This document shows positions 24,094 to 35,042 of a DNA stretch of 64,000 nt, one piece after another. This DNA is from Ganoderma boninense. Lineage: Eukaryota; Basidiomycota; Agaricomycetes; Polyporales; Polyporaceae. The stretch covers positions 1,432,389 through 1,496,388 of the forward strand of contig CM035309.1 in the NCBI GenBank assembly GCA_002900995.3. The letters run 5' to 3'. The translations under genes and the position numbers were made by a program. The stretch's first letter is position 1; each line of letters begins with the position of its first letter. Below the pieces are notes generated by a model. It saw only the letters and a program-made list of their open reading frames with translations, was not told the origin of the DNA and did no database searches.

Positions 24094-25337
24094 ATGACAT
24101 CAGCTCGAGTGCTCCCCCCAGAGTTGTACGACTGCATTCTCGACTATTTTTCAGAGGACAAACCAACCCTCCGCAATTGCGCCCTCGTAACTCGCAAGTG
24201 GCTCCCTCGCGCTCGCCACCATCTCTTCCGCTCCATCTACATCGACTGGTCCAATTGTGATGCCTTCACCCGTCTCCTCGCCTCAAGTCCGGAGCTAGGA
24301 GCCAGTGTCGCAACATTAGAGATCGAAGGCGCGTTTGGCATCTTTTCCATGGACCGTCTTCACGGTGTCACTCTTGATGCATGGCTCCGCTCCATCTCCC
24401 CCACCTTCCCGCCTCAACTCACAAACCTTACTAAGCTTGAGCTTGCTCTGATCACCATCGACGCCGAGCTCGTCCGACGCTTCTTCGGCCGTCTCTCCGG
24501 CATCTCCCATCTCACCCTTTGGGCCTGCGCACTTACATCCTTCGACGTATTCGTCGAGCTCTTCACCAGCTTCCCAGGCTAAAACGCCTGAGCATCGCGT
24601 TCACCCAGGAATGGGAGACAAACCCGCGCCGCCTCGCGCCGGTCCCCGAGGGTGTCGTCCTGCCGCACATTGAAGTCGTCGACCTGACTAGCTGCTGTGA
24701 CAACTTCAAGGCCCTCCAGTGGCTCGTCGCGCACGACCTCCACACCGCAATCCACACCTTCTCCTGCTCGCGTGTCCCTTGGTCGAGCATCTCCGTCCTC
24801 CGGAATGTCCTTGGGGCACTTGCCCCCACACTGCGTACCCTCAAAGTCGGCCTGGGAGAGAATGCGTCCGCGGCGGACGACCTCCCATGTGTGGCCTGGG
24901 CGCAGCCCCAGCAGCCGAGCTTCACGCCGCTTTCCGTGCTCACGACCGTGACGCTCGACATCCAGATGGGGCGCCTCGCGCTTGCGCCGTTCACGCTGCT
25001 GCTTCTGGTGCACCTCCCGATGCCAGCCCTGCAGACCCTGACGTTCGCGGTCAAATGCGGCGAGTACGACGCGGCGGACAACTCGCTGGGCACGCTTTGG
25101 ACTCGCATGGCGGCCGCCACAGCGAGCGTCGCGCGGACGGCGACTGGGCTGGAGCGAGTTGTGGTGTCCGCGAGGGAGCGAGGCGAGGATGGCGGTGCGC
25201 CGGGTGGAGGGTACCCGCATCGTGGGGGGCCTGCGTTTGACTTCAAGGAGATGGAGAGCGCGGTCGTACATGCGTTCGCGGAGAGGGGCCTGGGGAAGGC
25301 GCTCGTCTTCGAGAGAGACTTCCAGGGCTATTGTTGA
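24094..25337 (+). pseudogene. F-box protein with a single-base frameshift
   Basis: The N-terminus is a good F-box: VLPPELYDCILDYFSEDKPT, then LRNCALVTRKWLPRARHHLF. Leucine-rich-repeat-like segments follow. The first frame stops at 24580 right after FVELFTSFPG. The next frame opens with RLKRLSIAFTQEW and runs to a stop at 25335-25337. The related intact protein at 62532-63893 reads LTALFQAFPRLRTLHLL at the matching place, so the expected reading here is TSFPRLKRL. Restoring it needs one extra base near 24573-24576. A splice solution would need a 31-nt intron and gives the wrong frame. The gene is otherwise well preserved, so this is either a very recent mutation or a one-base assembly error in a short C run. 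Confidence 0.78.
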
Positions 25338-25743
25338 AATGTATTGAAGGTGCGGTGTCCATGCCTGTTTGGTCTGGGAAGTGGGGGAGCCGCGACGTGT
25401 TGTGCTTCACCGTGCTTGCGTGTGGGAACTGGACTTAATTTATGTACATATTTGCTATCGTTCCGCCGTCCGCTGTCCTCTACCGTATCGATATCGTTCT
25501 AATTGTGTTTTTGTTCGTGTCCATGCTTCGTTTTCGGCCCTCGCTATCATGTGTCGTGTCCATCTGTGCTCGCCGCTGTATGTATGCATGTATGTATTGT
25601 GTATCCTTAGCTATATAACGCATCTGCTCCTTCATTCGCACATATCTATTGTAACATTTTATCCGCCATCCTGTATGTATTCCGAGTCGTTGTTGTGGCC
25701 TTCCTAATCATGATGCTATCAGCACCTGTGGTGCGCATGTGTC
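25338..25743. other. 3' flanking region
   Basis: 406 bp, AT-richer than the neighbours, with a TGTATG-repeat stretch near 25579-25605. It probably contains the 3' untranslated region of the F-box gene. No coding exon seen. Confidence 0.45.
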
Positions 25744-26769
25744 TCAAGGAACGTCCTTGCATGCAATAATGAACTCCTCACCTACGGGGTCAAAGTCTTT
25801 GAGCTGCCATATCTCATCGGTCATTACTGCGTCCCTCGACCACAACTCGCAAATGCGGGGAAATACGCACCCCATTGAACACCTGTGCGCTGCACCGCGC
25901 TCTGCACCGCGCCCACCATGCACTGGCATGGAAGTAGTGCGCGCTATATACGTTGAACCTTAGGACCTTCTCCTGGAGCGCGAGATGTATCTCTCTGTTC
26001 AACGCGTGGCGGTAGATATCTCCAGGAGCGGGCTCGACCGGGAGCGGCAGCTGTACATCGACCATGCTCAGCACGAGCTCGTCGTCCATCACGCGTGTCC
26101 GGGATGGGCGGCGAGCCGCCGCCCTCCTGCGAGCGCATGGCAGGAGTCGTTGACCGCGCGCTCGCCGCCGAGCCAGCCGCGGAAGTTGATCGCGGGAGCA
26201 ATGGAAAGGTACGGCGATACGTCCATCGCGCCGGTCCCTGTCGTCGGGGAAGTGTTGGTAAGCGGGTGTTAGATGCAGGGTCGAGAAGGAGGCGCACATT
26301 CATGCTGGAGGACCAAGTTCGTCCCGACCTCCTTCGCCTTGGTGCTGGACGGCGAGACGTACATCGAGGGCGTCGGGATCGCCGACTTGATTATGTACTG
26401 GTTCCTACCAATGCCCCACCGTCCCCATTTTGACTCTCAACCTGGACATGGCGTGGTTCAACAGCGTTTTTCGGATGACAGCTGGCGGCAAAACGAAGGC
26501 GCATGTTGAGGCGGTGGAATCTGTGTGGATTCTGCTCCACCGTGATCTGGTCCTCGATCGTCGCATGAAGGACCGACTAAGGCACCGAGCCGTACGATCC
26601 TGCGCCGCGCGCTACGTTCGCGCCCTCTGGATGTAGAAATTGGCCTCCGTACTTTGTTCAGATTGACATAGTCAGGATCGAGCGCGAAATACTTTTTCAA
26701 CGCGTGCCCGAACGACGGCGGCTTCTCTGTCGGGTCATATGCACCCGGTACCGAAGAAGGCGTACTCAT
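25744..26769 (-). pseudogene. internally deleted copy of the class V aminotransferase-like gene
   Basis: The N-terminal part (start 26769) reads DPTEKPPSFGHALKKYFALD and PDYVNLN, matching DASEKPPPFGHPLKAYFAID in the gene 2.5 kb away. The C-terminal part matches too: RNQYIIKSAIPT, FRGWLGGERAVNDSCHAL, MVDVQLPLP, YSAHYFHASAWWARC. Everything between, including the cofactor lysine and the substrate-binding core, is missing: the N-terminal piece breaks off after VNLN and the sequence resumes beyond where SNAHKW would be. The C-terminal half also has frame changes. It is a tandem or segmental copy that has lost its core. A divergent paralogue with exons I failed to see is less likely, because the missing stretch is only about 200 bp long. 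Confidence 0.82.
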
Positions 26770-27267
26770 CTGAGCTGTCGCTGCAGATTCGAAGGTAAAT
26801 CTGGTCAACAGCCGCTTTCCGTCACGGTGTACGTTGTGGACTGGAATGATGGGTCAAATTTCGTGTGGACGAGAAGCGACGACGCAGGCACAAATGCTCC
26901 ATCACAACGGAGCCTTAGCCTTGCACCACCTACCATGTAACTTACTCAACTGGCTTGGACCCTCGGATTATTTGGCTGTGGGCTGCTGTGGGGGATCGAT
27001 AACGCTGCCATCCGAAGTTGGTGTGCACAATGGCTACCCTCGCAGTCATCGTCCCGCAGTCCGACCCAAGTTGAGGTATCATATATTCTTCAGGTATCCA
27101 GAGGTCTCGTGTCTGGAATACACAAATGTACATTCTTTCTTTTTCTCACTTCTCGTTGCCTGTTCGAACGCATGGGTGAGCCCGTCAGCGAAACCACGGA
27201 TTAGACGCGATACTAGCAGAGTGGGAGGTAGACGTGCCCACCTTCTATAGCTCTACTCGCCAGAAAT
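26770..27267. other. spacer between the aminotransferase pseudogene and its intact relative
   Basis: 498 bp with no exon I can support. It should contain the former promoter of the pseudogene and the 3' end signals of the intact gene. Confidence 0.45.
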
Positions 27268-29258
27268 CTAATACTTCGACAAGATGGTCTCCTTGACTTC
27301 TTTGCACGCCTCGTTGAGCGCATCGCCCAAGCGTTCGAAGTCCGAGAGCTATACAACGTAAGTAAATATTAGGCAAGTAGACTAGGTTATCCGACAGGAC
27401 ATACCTCGTTGTACACCTGAGCACTGCATCGTACCCACCACGCACCGTTGTGGTAGAAGTGTGCCGCATACGCCTTCCGTTTGAACAACAGCTTGTCCTT
27501 CAAGTACGCGTCGACTTCCCAATATATATCGACGTTGATCGGCTTCTCCTCCTTGGTGGGTAGTGGCAGTTGGACGTTGCTCTATATTACCGCGTATAAG
27601 GGGGATTAATTGAGCCAGACGATACCCGAATGGAAAAAGTCACTAACCATCGTAGTTGTCAGCTCACCGCTCTCATCAAGAACACGCGTGCCTAGGATCT
27701 CTGCAAGCTTCTTTGCACCGTCAACCGCGAGCTGATGGCAGTAGTCATAAATAGGCTTCTCGCCACCTAGCCACTGCCGGAATGCAATGGCTGAGTAGAG
27801 GCGTCAGAGTCATGATGCTGCTTTCCCTGGAGTAAGGTGGAGAGCATACCTTCCGGTACGGTGATGAACGACGTCCAGTCCTGTGTTCCGGTCCCTGCCA
27901 GAAGTTAGCTTCGGAAACACTGCGCAAGGTCCGAGGGCTCGTTCCCTACATTCATGCTGGTTGACATAATTCGTGCCCTTGGTCTTCCACTGGGGGCTCT
28001 TAGGAGAGATGTACTGCTGGGACGTGGGGATGGACGATTTGATAATGTGCTGGTTCCTGCGACAAAAAAGGGCGTGTTGATTAGCACTCTTTCGCGTTCA
28101 CGACGCCAGGTTGAGCGAGTGCTTACCGCCGCGGCGTGTACAAAATGGCGCATCCGCGCTTCGCAAACAACCACTTGTGCGCGTTGGACAGCCAGAAATC
28201 GGGCTTGGCCTCGGTCAGGTCGATGTTCGGCTGCGAGATCCCCGTGTCAATACCACGGCGCCCACGACCAAAGGTACAAGGCACGCCGCGCGAGCCCACG
28301 CACCTCCTGGCCGACGCTGTGCGCCGCGTCGATGACGGTCCACACGCCCTCCTCGTGCGCGACACGCACCATCTCCTGCCACGGCAGGAGCACACCCGGG
28401 TTCGACACGATCGAGTCGATCACAGCCACGATCTTGTTCCCCTTCCCCTGCGAGTCCTCGGAGAACCCGAGAGAGAAGGGCGAGACGTCGGTGAACTGCG
28501 AGTTCGGGTGCTCCTGCTTCACCTCGCGGATCTTCGCGCGGAAGATGTCGACGATCTGCGTGTGCGTGAGCGGGAAGTCGAGCGCGACGCTGACGACCTC
28601 CGGGCGCGGGCCCTCGGAGCGGTCCGAGAGATACGTGAGCGTGTTCGCGACGGCCGGGTAGGTCGTGGTGGCTGCGTAAACGGCGAAGGTCAGCTTCTCG
28701 ATAGGAGAGTATAATTTGGATGGAGGGGCAAGACTGACCTCCTATGAGCACATCACCGTCCCGCCATTCGAAGTTCCGTAGGATGGTGTTCAGTGCGTGA
28801 GTGGCGTTGGGCGCGAGGACGACCTCGTCGGTCTCTGCGCCGATGAGCTTCGCGAGCGCCTCCCTGTACCATAGATAACATCGTCAGCCAAAACGGTCGA
28901 GAGACAGTCTCCACGCTAACTTACCGCGACTTGGCGAGGAGAGGCCTGTAAGTGAACCGGTGGAACAGATCTGGGTTCCGTTCAATCTCGTAGCTCCATT
29001 GGTTGACCTTGAAAATGAGCGGGAGAGGAATCGTCCCGTACGATCCTGTACTCGGAACGATTTGAGCCGACATCCATCCACTCGTATCAGCATCTCGGGT
29101 TGCCAATGACGTTCGGTTGCGAAGAGCGTACCGTGGTTCAGATTGACATAACCGTCGTCGATCGCGAAGTACGCCTTGAGCGGGTGCCCGAACGGCGGCG
29201 GCTTCTCGCTGGCGTCGTAAGTCTCGTTCGCAGTGGGCGTGAGGTTCGGGATCGGCAT
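27268..29258 (-). CDS. PLP-dependent class V aminotransferase-like enzyme (isopenicillin-N-epimerase / C-S lyase group)
   Basis: A fold-type I pyridoxal-phosphate enzyme. Visible blocks, in order: FGHPLKAYFAIDDGYVNLNH joined by an intron to GSYGTIPLPL; WSYEIERNPDLFHRFTYRP; APNATHALNTILRNF; VAVIDSIVSNPGVLLPW; VIDAAHSVGQ; SNAHKWLFAKRGCAILYTP with the lysine that binds the cofactor; RQWLGGEKPIYDYC; and a C-terminal HFYHNGAWWVRCSAQVY. This layout is shared by isopenicillin-N-epimerase-like proteins, cysteine desulfhydrases and the ergothioneine C-S lyase Egt2. Which reaction it performs cannot be decided from motifs. The start at 29258 gives MPIPNLTPTANETY and the stop is at 27268. A partial copy lies just downstream at 25744-26769, showing that this locus duplicated. 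Confidence 0.88.
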
Positions 29259-29975
29259 TCTGATCAGCTGCCTTGCGGATTAGGGGTTTCACTGGCTATA
29301 ATCCTGTCTAGTAGAAAGCCCGATCATGACGTTTAGCCCATAACAAGCAATCGAAGCGCCATCGTCGTCGATCAGCCAACCCGCTTGAAGCCACTCAACG
29401 CCGGACATGGAACACTGACCTCGTCTGTTCACCGGCACAAATGGCAGGGGCGCAGAGGGCGATCGATGGAATCGTCGAACCTTGAGAGGTCGCGGGAGAG
29501 TGGACGACCGTGGACACTTCCAAAAGGGGGCTGTAGCTGTGGATCCGAAGTCTCTCGGACGCTGGCAAGGCGTCCTTGGGCTAGCAGAACAGAACGAGCC
29601 GATGCCATCCGCTATTTGTGCTACTTCCATCGTCGCCTTATTCAGCCTCTATCTAGGTGACTCATGGCTGCCTCCATATGATAAATCTTTGCGTATGACT
29701 CGAGCCTCCTGACAGCTCGCTAAAACACTCCGATGTCGAATAACTGATTTGTCTTCGCGGCGACGTTTACAGCCCGATGGGCCTCAATGTGTACTTATCA
29801 TCGACTCAACCGCCGGCCATATTGAATGCTCGCCGGGCAGGTGATCTATGCATAAACGCCAAATGTATACAGCTGCCAACGATCACAGCTTCTGGCGCAC
29901 CCACCATGATCAATTCGCACGTCTCCAACCGGGTTCGTCAAAAGTAGCGTCACGAATGCATGCAGTCTTTAGATG
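29259..29975. other. intergenic
   Basis: 717 bp between two minus-strand genes, so it holds the promoter of the aminotransferase-like gene and the 3' end of the uridine kinase gene. No coding exon recognised. Confidence 0.45.
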
Positions 29976-32459
29976 CTACAGGTAGTATCGATCCCCTGAA
30001 ATATCGCAATTAACACCCAGTAGCTTCGGAAGAGGCCTGAAGAATAAAAGGCACGCACCAATTTGTCCGATACCCGGTTCGACCACCCACACCTTCCTCC
30101 CCTCCGACTCCGCCTCCTCCCTCGTCTTCGCCGTCAGCGTGTCCGCTCCCAGGCTCGCCTTCTCCTCTGCTGCCTGGCTCTGGCTCAGTGACACAGTGTC
30201 CCACAGCGCCCACGACTCCCGCAGCACTGGGTCCAGCGCCCCACAGACAATGCGCACTCCAGGGAACGCACTGCGCAGTACACGCACGCCGCCGGCTGCG
30301 GCCACGACGAACGTTACGAAGATGATGTTCTCCTGCCGCACACCGTGGTCGAGCAGGATGCGGATGGCCATGAACGCAGCAGCGCCCATCCCGATCTGCG
30401 CGTCGAGCAGGAAGACGAACGAGCGCGCGGCGAGGTGTCGCTGCCGGATGCACGTAGGCAGCATGAGGTGCAGGAGAAGCGGCTCGCCGGTGCTGTCTTC
30501 GGACTGTATGAGAAGCGAGCCTATGGGGATGTCCTGGATGACACGGCGGAGGCCGCGCTCAAGAGGGCCGCCGCTAGTGCGCGTACCGTCAGCTATGTGC
30601 GTAGGAGGTGGAGGTGGTGCAGGGGCTTACGAGCGCAGGATTGAGACCCCACAGACGTGCTGAAAGAAATCAACGTTAGTGCGGCAGTTGGCAAGGCGTT
30701 TAAGAAAGGTTTCCATACATCCACCGCAAGTTGCTTGCCAACATAAGTCGATCCGACTGGAGTTGTCACTGTTTTTGATTTATATGGGAGGAATGCCATA
30801 GCCTTCTCGCTGAGGAAAGTCGACAGCCTATCCGTGAAGAAAATAAAGTCCGCTCGGCGGGCATTCCGATCGCGAAGAATTGTAAAGATTCCCTGCAAGG
30901 ACAAAGACATGAGAAAGCACGGTATGAGTACCTATGATGTGCAACGACTTACCCGCAGTTGAGGTGTCTGGCGTAACACAGTCAGGTTGGGGAAACATCG
31001 GTCGGCTGGCTCCTTGAGATCCATGTCCATGGGCCCAATGCGCGCCAAGTGCTGTCGCACGGACCGAGATCGTTCCTCGATCTTCCGCCGTACATGTGTG
31101 GCAATAAGCTCTATTGCGACAGTATTGTCTGAACCGGGGACAATCTAGACGGAGCGTGAGCCTAGTTTCGGGTTTCAACGAGAGCACCGGGCGTACGATG
31201 TTCGCATAGCGAGACGTTGGTTGTACGAAGTTGTCGTATGCTGGCTTCACGTAACGCAAGTACCTAATGTCATTTGAGCAGAAGTTCAAGAAAAGGAAGG
31301 GATGGCTTACTGTTCCAGAATGCCATCAACACTCCGACCACGTTCACTAACATCTCGTCGAATGCGTCGTGCGAGCATGAGATCGGAATCGCATTGGACA
31401 AAGATCTGCCACATGATAAATGTCTTTGGGCGACACGAAAGTTGTTGCTTGCTTACCTTGAGGTCGTAAAGATTTCGTAGATCAGGGTCGTGCAATGCAA
31501 GAATACCCTCAACTACACGATCATCAGGATTTCCCGAAGAATGTCATGTGGCAGAAGGGCCCACCGATAATGATGGCGGCACCATACAGATACTTTGTCT
31601 CGTCTAGTCGGTTATGATCTTTAAAGGAGTAGATAGGGATGTTAGATTGTCGGCCAGCTTTGAGATCGGCAAGGCACTAGTTGTCGCGTGACAAGGTTCT
31701 TCAGCTCGCAAGCAGCCCTGGAAAGCGCTAAATGTGTGGCAAAAATGAGGACACACCGCAGCAAACAGTGGCATGTCAATTGCATCTATTTTCGTGGCAG
31801 TACTGTTTCAATATGAATAAGTACGGCAGAGGTGGAGGCAGAACGAACCTGGATGATCGAAGTCGTAGCGGTTTTGGAATGCGAGCTTTAAATCTTCCGG
31901 ACCGTGCTTCTTGTAGAAGCTATCCTACAAGATGCTGAGCACAGTCAGCAAAGGCTTTAATTGATGGAGCTTACTTGAGACAATATGACGACGGTCGGGA
32001 TTGAACCGAGCGCCTGGACGATGCATCGAGCAACATGGGTCTGGTTGCATTATCCAGTGTGGGTGAGAAGCAGATTGCTGGTACGAGGACAAGCTTTGAC
32101 GACCTTCCCACTCGCAGATCCGCCTAAAACGTCGACCATCGCCATTCATATTCAATGACCAAGATGGCACAGGAAAGAACGCACCAGCAATGCCTATCAC
32201 AAAAGCATCATGGACTGCTTGGCCATCTTCGTCATACCTGGAGAGATCAGACAGGACGACGGATAGGATTAGCGAAAGGGCAGTACCATGGTGGTCGTCC
32301 GTGGGACTTGAGTATGGTGTTCTTTTTTGCCTGGAGCAGGATCTCGGAACGACCGCCGGGATTTAAGGCATTAGAGACGGTCCTAGACATCGGTGGCCGA
32401 CTAGACTCGAGTAACTTGACCTGATCCTTCTCCTCCCGTGCTTGCGCGTGCGTAGACAT
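29976..32459 (-). CDS. bifunctional uridine kinase / uracil phosphoribosyltransferase
   Basis: A pyrimidine-salvage enzyme with an N-terminal uridine kinase and a C-terminal UPRT domain. Kinase motifs: the P-loop GGSASGK (split by an intron after IGIAG), DSFYKKHGPEDLKLAF, NRYDFDHP, VEGILALHDPDLRNLYDLK, RRIRRDVSERGRSVDGILEQ and YVKPAYDNFVQPTSRYANI. UPRT motifs: VCGVSILRSGGPLERGL, the PRPP-binding block LDAQIGMGAAAFMAIRILLD, and the C-terminal VEPGIGQI joined to GDRYYL by a final intron, ending at 29976. The start at 32459 gives MSTHAQAREEKDQ. About nine introns are needed. In many UPRTs the last residues are GDRY-F/Y-G, so the end is complete. It may act mainly as a kinase, since the UPRT half is often catalytically weak in such fusions. 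Confidence 0.93.
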
Positions 32460-32664
32460 GGGCTAGGACGACAGCATGCAGGATTGAAGTCAGATAGAAG
32501 CAGGGTGCGTGTCGGCAGGCGTGTCTGCAAGGCTGCCTTGGCGCCGAGGGTGACCATGAGCGCCAGATCTGTTTCACAAGCGCCTTTCGATCAGGATCTT
32601 GAGCTAGCACTTATCTTCGCGTCCGACGCCAACTCGAGTCGAGACTCGTCCTCCGCCGTTCACC
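32460..32664. promoter_or_regulatory. 205-bp shared promoter between uridine kinase and CTU2
   Basis: The start codons of two head-to-head housekeeping genes are only 205 bp apart, so promoters must overlap or be bidirectional. I see no classical TATA box, as is common for such pairs. Confidence 0.65.
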
Positions 32665-34573
32665 ATGTCTTGCGAAAATCCTCAGACAGAGCCCGATGCG
32701 TTGATGCAACGTAAGTCATGGAGCTACTCGTCCATATAAATGCCATTCAGCTTCTCCAAAGGCAGGAAAAAGTACGATAAAACAAGAAATTGTGTTCGGT
32801 GCAAGAATGCCACTGGAAACATTGTAATACGACATGCCGTCTACTGCAAGTTTGTCGACCATTCAACAAGCGTCCCACTGCTTGGCTTACATCCTATTTC
32901 TCAGGAACTGCTTCTTCCCGTTAACAACCCACAAGTTCCGTCGCACACTCGAACCCACTGTTAACCCGAAGCCGGACGGGCCTCGCAAGACTGCCCTCAG
33001 GCCCGCAGGCAACCTGCTCGTCGGGTACTCTGGTGGTTTGGGATCATCGGTGCTTGTAGACCTTGTGCACCGCTGCTACGTCGCCCTCGATAAATCGACT
33101 ATGCCATCTGAAGGAGGACGTGATCACCCGCGGCACGAGCGTGTCTGGAAGAAGATCACGGTTTGCTATGTCGAGGTCTGTGATGCATTCCCCACGGTGA
33201 GTATTTCCGATAAGTCCTATGCGCTTGCGTCTTCTGAACGTCACGAAGTAGATGCCGGACAAGACGGAGGCTGTTGCAAACTTTGTCTCCAAATATGACG
33301 AGCTCGAGCTTGTGAGCCTTCGAATACGAGACGCGTTCGATCCCTCGTGGTGGGAGAGGGTCCGAGGGAAGCCGGCTCTCTCAGAGATCGGGGTATCCCC
33401 TGCCGATGAAGGTGTGCATTCTCTTCCCGAGACGTTAAGCATACCCCGCTCAGCCCCACTCAGCACTTTTCATGGAGTCACTTTCTCATTCCCGTCAAGA
33501 TCCTCTCGCGGCACTCCACACATACCTCTCTGCACTCCCCACCCCAACCGCCGTCCACACTTCGATCCAAACCCTCACACGCGTGCTACTACTTTACACG
33601 GCTCTGCACACAGGCTCCTCGCACCTCATCCTCGGCACCTCTCTCACGAGCCTCGCCGTCTCCCTCATCTCCGGCGTCGCCCAAGGCTCGGGTTTCAATG
33701 TTCGCGAGGAGATGCTGGAGGAATGGTCGCCAGATCCCGGAGTCACTGAGATCCCAGAACTTTGGCCGGAGGACGGGAAGAAGGCCAAGAAGCTCAAGCG
33801 TACGGTCCGCATAGCGCGACCCCTGCGGGATATCGGGATGAAGGAGTGCGCCGCGTGGGCGTGGTGGTCGCGCATACCTGTCGTCGGGAAGGAGAAGTGG
33901 TTGTGGCCTGGGGCGAAGCCGGGGATCGGGACCCTCACTAAAGGTGCGGCGTTTTCGCACTGGGTTGCAGTCGGGATGCCTGACTGACCGACCAATTGCG
34001 TCTTCGCCATTATTCGTTGATGCCACAGACTTCATACTCGGCCTCGAGCAAGACTACCCGTCAACGGTGTCCACGATCGTCCGGACATGCGCCAAGCTCC
34101 AGCCCAAAGGCGACGTCGATGGCAAGTGCATCCTTTGCGGACGGTATGTCCTCGTCTCCTGTCACGCAACAAGCGTTGCGCTGAGCTTGCGTTCTAGTCC
34201 CTCCCAGCGAGGTATCCAGGAGTGGAAGGCGCGAATATCCATACGCTCGCAGCCACCCCCGCCACCTTCCACAGATAGCGCCGCGCCGCCAATCTTGCCC
34301 ATCGTAGAAGACTCTCCCGATCGCGCGTCGCTGACGCCGTACCTCTGCTATCCCTGCCACACAACGCTGACAAGTAGGAGTGCTCGGCCAGCATCCTCGC
34401 CCTGGTCCAACAGCACCCAGACAGCAGTTGTGAGCCCTCCAATATGGACGGAGGCTCGCTTGTCTACAGCAAGTGAGGTGGTCCAGTCAAATGACGGAGA
34501 GGTTGTGCGGCAGAGGAAGGTGGGCCAGGAGGAGATGAAGAGCATTGTGGACCAGTTCCTGCTGGAGGACTAG
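32665..34573 (+). CDS. CTU2: cytoplasmic tRNA 2-thiolation protein 2
   Basis: Partner of Ncs6/CTU1 in making 2-thiouridine at the wobble position of tRNAs for Lys, Glu and Gln, using sulfur passed along the Urm1 pathway. N-terminus: MSCENPQTEPDALMQ, then an intron and CVRCKNATGNIVIRHAVYC, the conserved cysteine pairs. Next come FRRTLE, a degenerate PP-loop GYSGGLGSSVLVDL, and GSSHLILGTSLTSLAVSLIS. The C-terminal zinc-like cysteines are CILCGR and CYPCH. The stop at 34571-34573 follows VDQFLLED. About 490 residues with six or more introns, normal for a fungal Ncs2. A Pro-rich insertion (PPPPPST) near the C-terminus is family-variable. Confidence 0.93.
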
Positions 34574-35042
34574 GGCAAGGACGACTACGTCATGCCCCAG
34601 CCACCATGTATCGTCGTTCGCCATCTAGTCTAAACACACGAATCGATATATTACTCCAACCATCTTACAAAGGCGGCGGGTAGGGTGAAGTGTAGGGATG
34701 ATTACGTAGATACAGTCCAAAGTGCAGGTATGTAGGCGCGAACGCGTGATGTCCGTCTGAGGCGGATGTTATGCTACAAGATCCAAACGAGTCTACGTCT
34801 ACGTGCGATAAGGGAGAGAAGAAGTGTGGTCCATATTCCGTGGTCATGAATGGGTAGATGATGTCTAGGATCTACGGAAGGAATGTGATATTAGATTGAG
34901 AGACGGAGAGAAGTCGTGGAACGAGCTTGAGGTTCATGTCCATCGAGGAAGTAGAAAGGGCTTGCTAGGAGGATCGAGATTGTCTGTTGCTACCGTGAGG
35001 GGAGGCGGGATCGATGCTTGAGGAGAATCGGGTTTGCTGTCT
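34574..35042. other. convergent intergenic region
   Basis: 469 bp between the converging 3' ends of CTU2 and the Ca2+/H+ exchanger. It should hold both 3' untranslated regions. A minus-strand frame at 34665-34847 lies downstream of the exchanger stop and is probably untranslated. Confidence 0.45.

Noticed and set aside
24547..24577. Intron explaining the F-box frameshift
   Set aside because: The only GT-AG candidate is 31 nt long and leads into the wrong frame.
31990..32030. A tRNA-like T-arm (GGTTCAATCCCGACC on the minus strand)
   Set aside because: It is part of a uridine kinase exon reading GSIPTVVILSQ and has no cloverleaf around it.
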